From Bacteroidales bacterium (GTDB lineage Bacteria > Bacteroidota > Bacteroidia > Bacteroidales > Bacteroidaceae), in contig SFJN01000053.1 of assembly GCA_004555055.1 (NCBI GenBank), forward strand, positions 1-13,684: a stretch of 13,684 bases of DNA, read 5' to 3'. The notes under the pieces are model-generated. The model was not told the DNA's origin and did not search any database. It worked only from the letters and a program-made list of their open reading frames with translations. Each line of letters opens with the position of its first letter. Position 1 is the stretch's first letter. Below are positions 13,545-13,684 of the stretch, in pieces. Position numbers and translations under genes: made by a program.

Positions 13545-13575
13545 GTCCCTTGCTCCGTTACCGGAGTGTCGGGAC
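13545..13575. repeat. Second hairpin between the partial gene and its terminator
   Basis: GTCCC (13545-13549) pairs with GGGAC (13571-13575). Inside, CTCCG (13553-13557) pairs with CGGAG (13562-13566) around a TTAC loop, with small internal loops between. It sits about 20 bases past the partial gene's stop and upstream of the stronger terminator hairpin. It may protect the 3' end of that mRNA or add to termination. Confidence 0.4.
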
Positions 13576-13593
13576 AGGGAGATGAAATTCTTA

Positions 13594-13683
13594 TTACTTG
13601 CGGTTGCTGTTACCTGCGGTGTGCTTAACAACAATAGTTACGTAGTACTTGTGTTCGTCTAACCAGTTGTGCGAGAGCTTGAA
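13594..13683 (-). CDS. C-terminal end of an unidentified protein (truncated by the window)
   Basis: One minus-strand frame is open from the right edge to TAA at 13594-13596, with a second TAA directly after it (13591-13593). It gives 29 residues, FKLSHNWLDEH then KYYVTIVVKHTAGNSNRK. The alternation of hydrophobic residues in YYVTIVVK suggests a beta strand near the C-terminus. The other two frames on this strand stop after 19 and 7 codons. Tandem stops and the terminator just downstream support a real gene end. The fragment is too short to recognise a family; it is not the end of SufB. Confidence 0.55.
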   Translation of the reverse strand, partial: FKLSHNWLDEHKYYVTIVVKHTAGNSNRK

Positions 13684-13684
13684 G

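Overview
The window looks like a piece of chromosome from a member of the Bacteroidales, most likely a Prevotella-like species. This is inferred from BspA-type leucine-rich repeats, a family GH92 mannosidase, the frr-rsgA pairing, an RNase HII with the Bacteroidales-type N-terminus, start codons without Shine-Dalgarno sequences, and promoter boxes of the TAnnTTTG type. The species cannot be fixed from sequence alone. Every recognisable gene lies on the minus strand, so the biological order is from high to low coordinates. No tRNA, rRNA, CRISPR array, transposase or phage gene was seen.

Layout in transcription order: (1) 13594-13683, the last 29 codons of an unidentified gene, closed by tandem stops and followed by two hairpins, one of them a good intrinsic terminator. 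(2) 12870-13454, a small lipoprotein, followed by a hairpin-bearing spacer. (3) 9814-12597, a sufC-sufD-sufS iron-sulfur cluster assembly operon with a well-formed promoter of its own. The SufD is much shorter than usual, and no sufB is present on either side. (4) 9435-9755, a YbjQ/UPF0145 protein. (5) 8649-9308, RNase HII (rnhB), and 6105-8597, the primosomal helicase PriA. (6) 5439-5999 frr and 4373-5296 rsgA, two ribosome-cycle genes with a structured spacer between them. (7) 2042-4285, a secreted GH92 alpha-mannosidase-type enzyme, ended by a terminator hairpin. (8) 530-1936, a secreted BspA-type leucine-rich-repeat protein with a type IX secretion-like C-terminal domain. (9) 1-529, a gene-poor stretch holding a near-perfect 78-nt hairpin, a doubtful 52-codon ORF and a probable promoter reading out of the left edge.

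Functionally this is mostly housekeeping: Fe-S biogenesis, RNA:DNA hybrid removal, replication restart, ribosome recycling and 30S maturation. Two secreted surface or polysaccharide-related proteins sit at the left end. No defence system or other coherent new multi-gene system is visible. The points most worth a second look are the short SufD with a CxxCxxC tail and no linked SufB, and the structured element at 198-430, which may be a dispersed intergenic repeat or an RNA.
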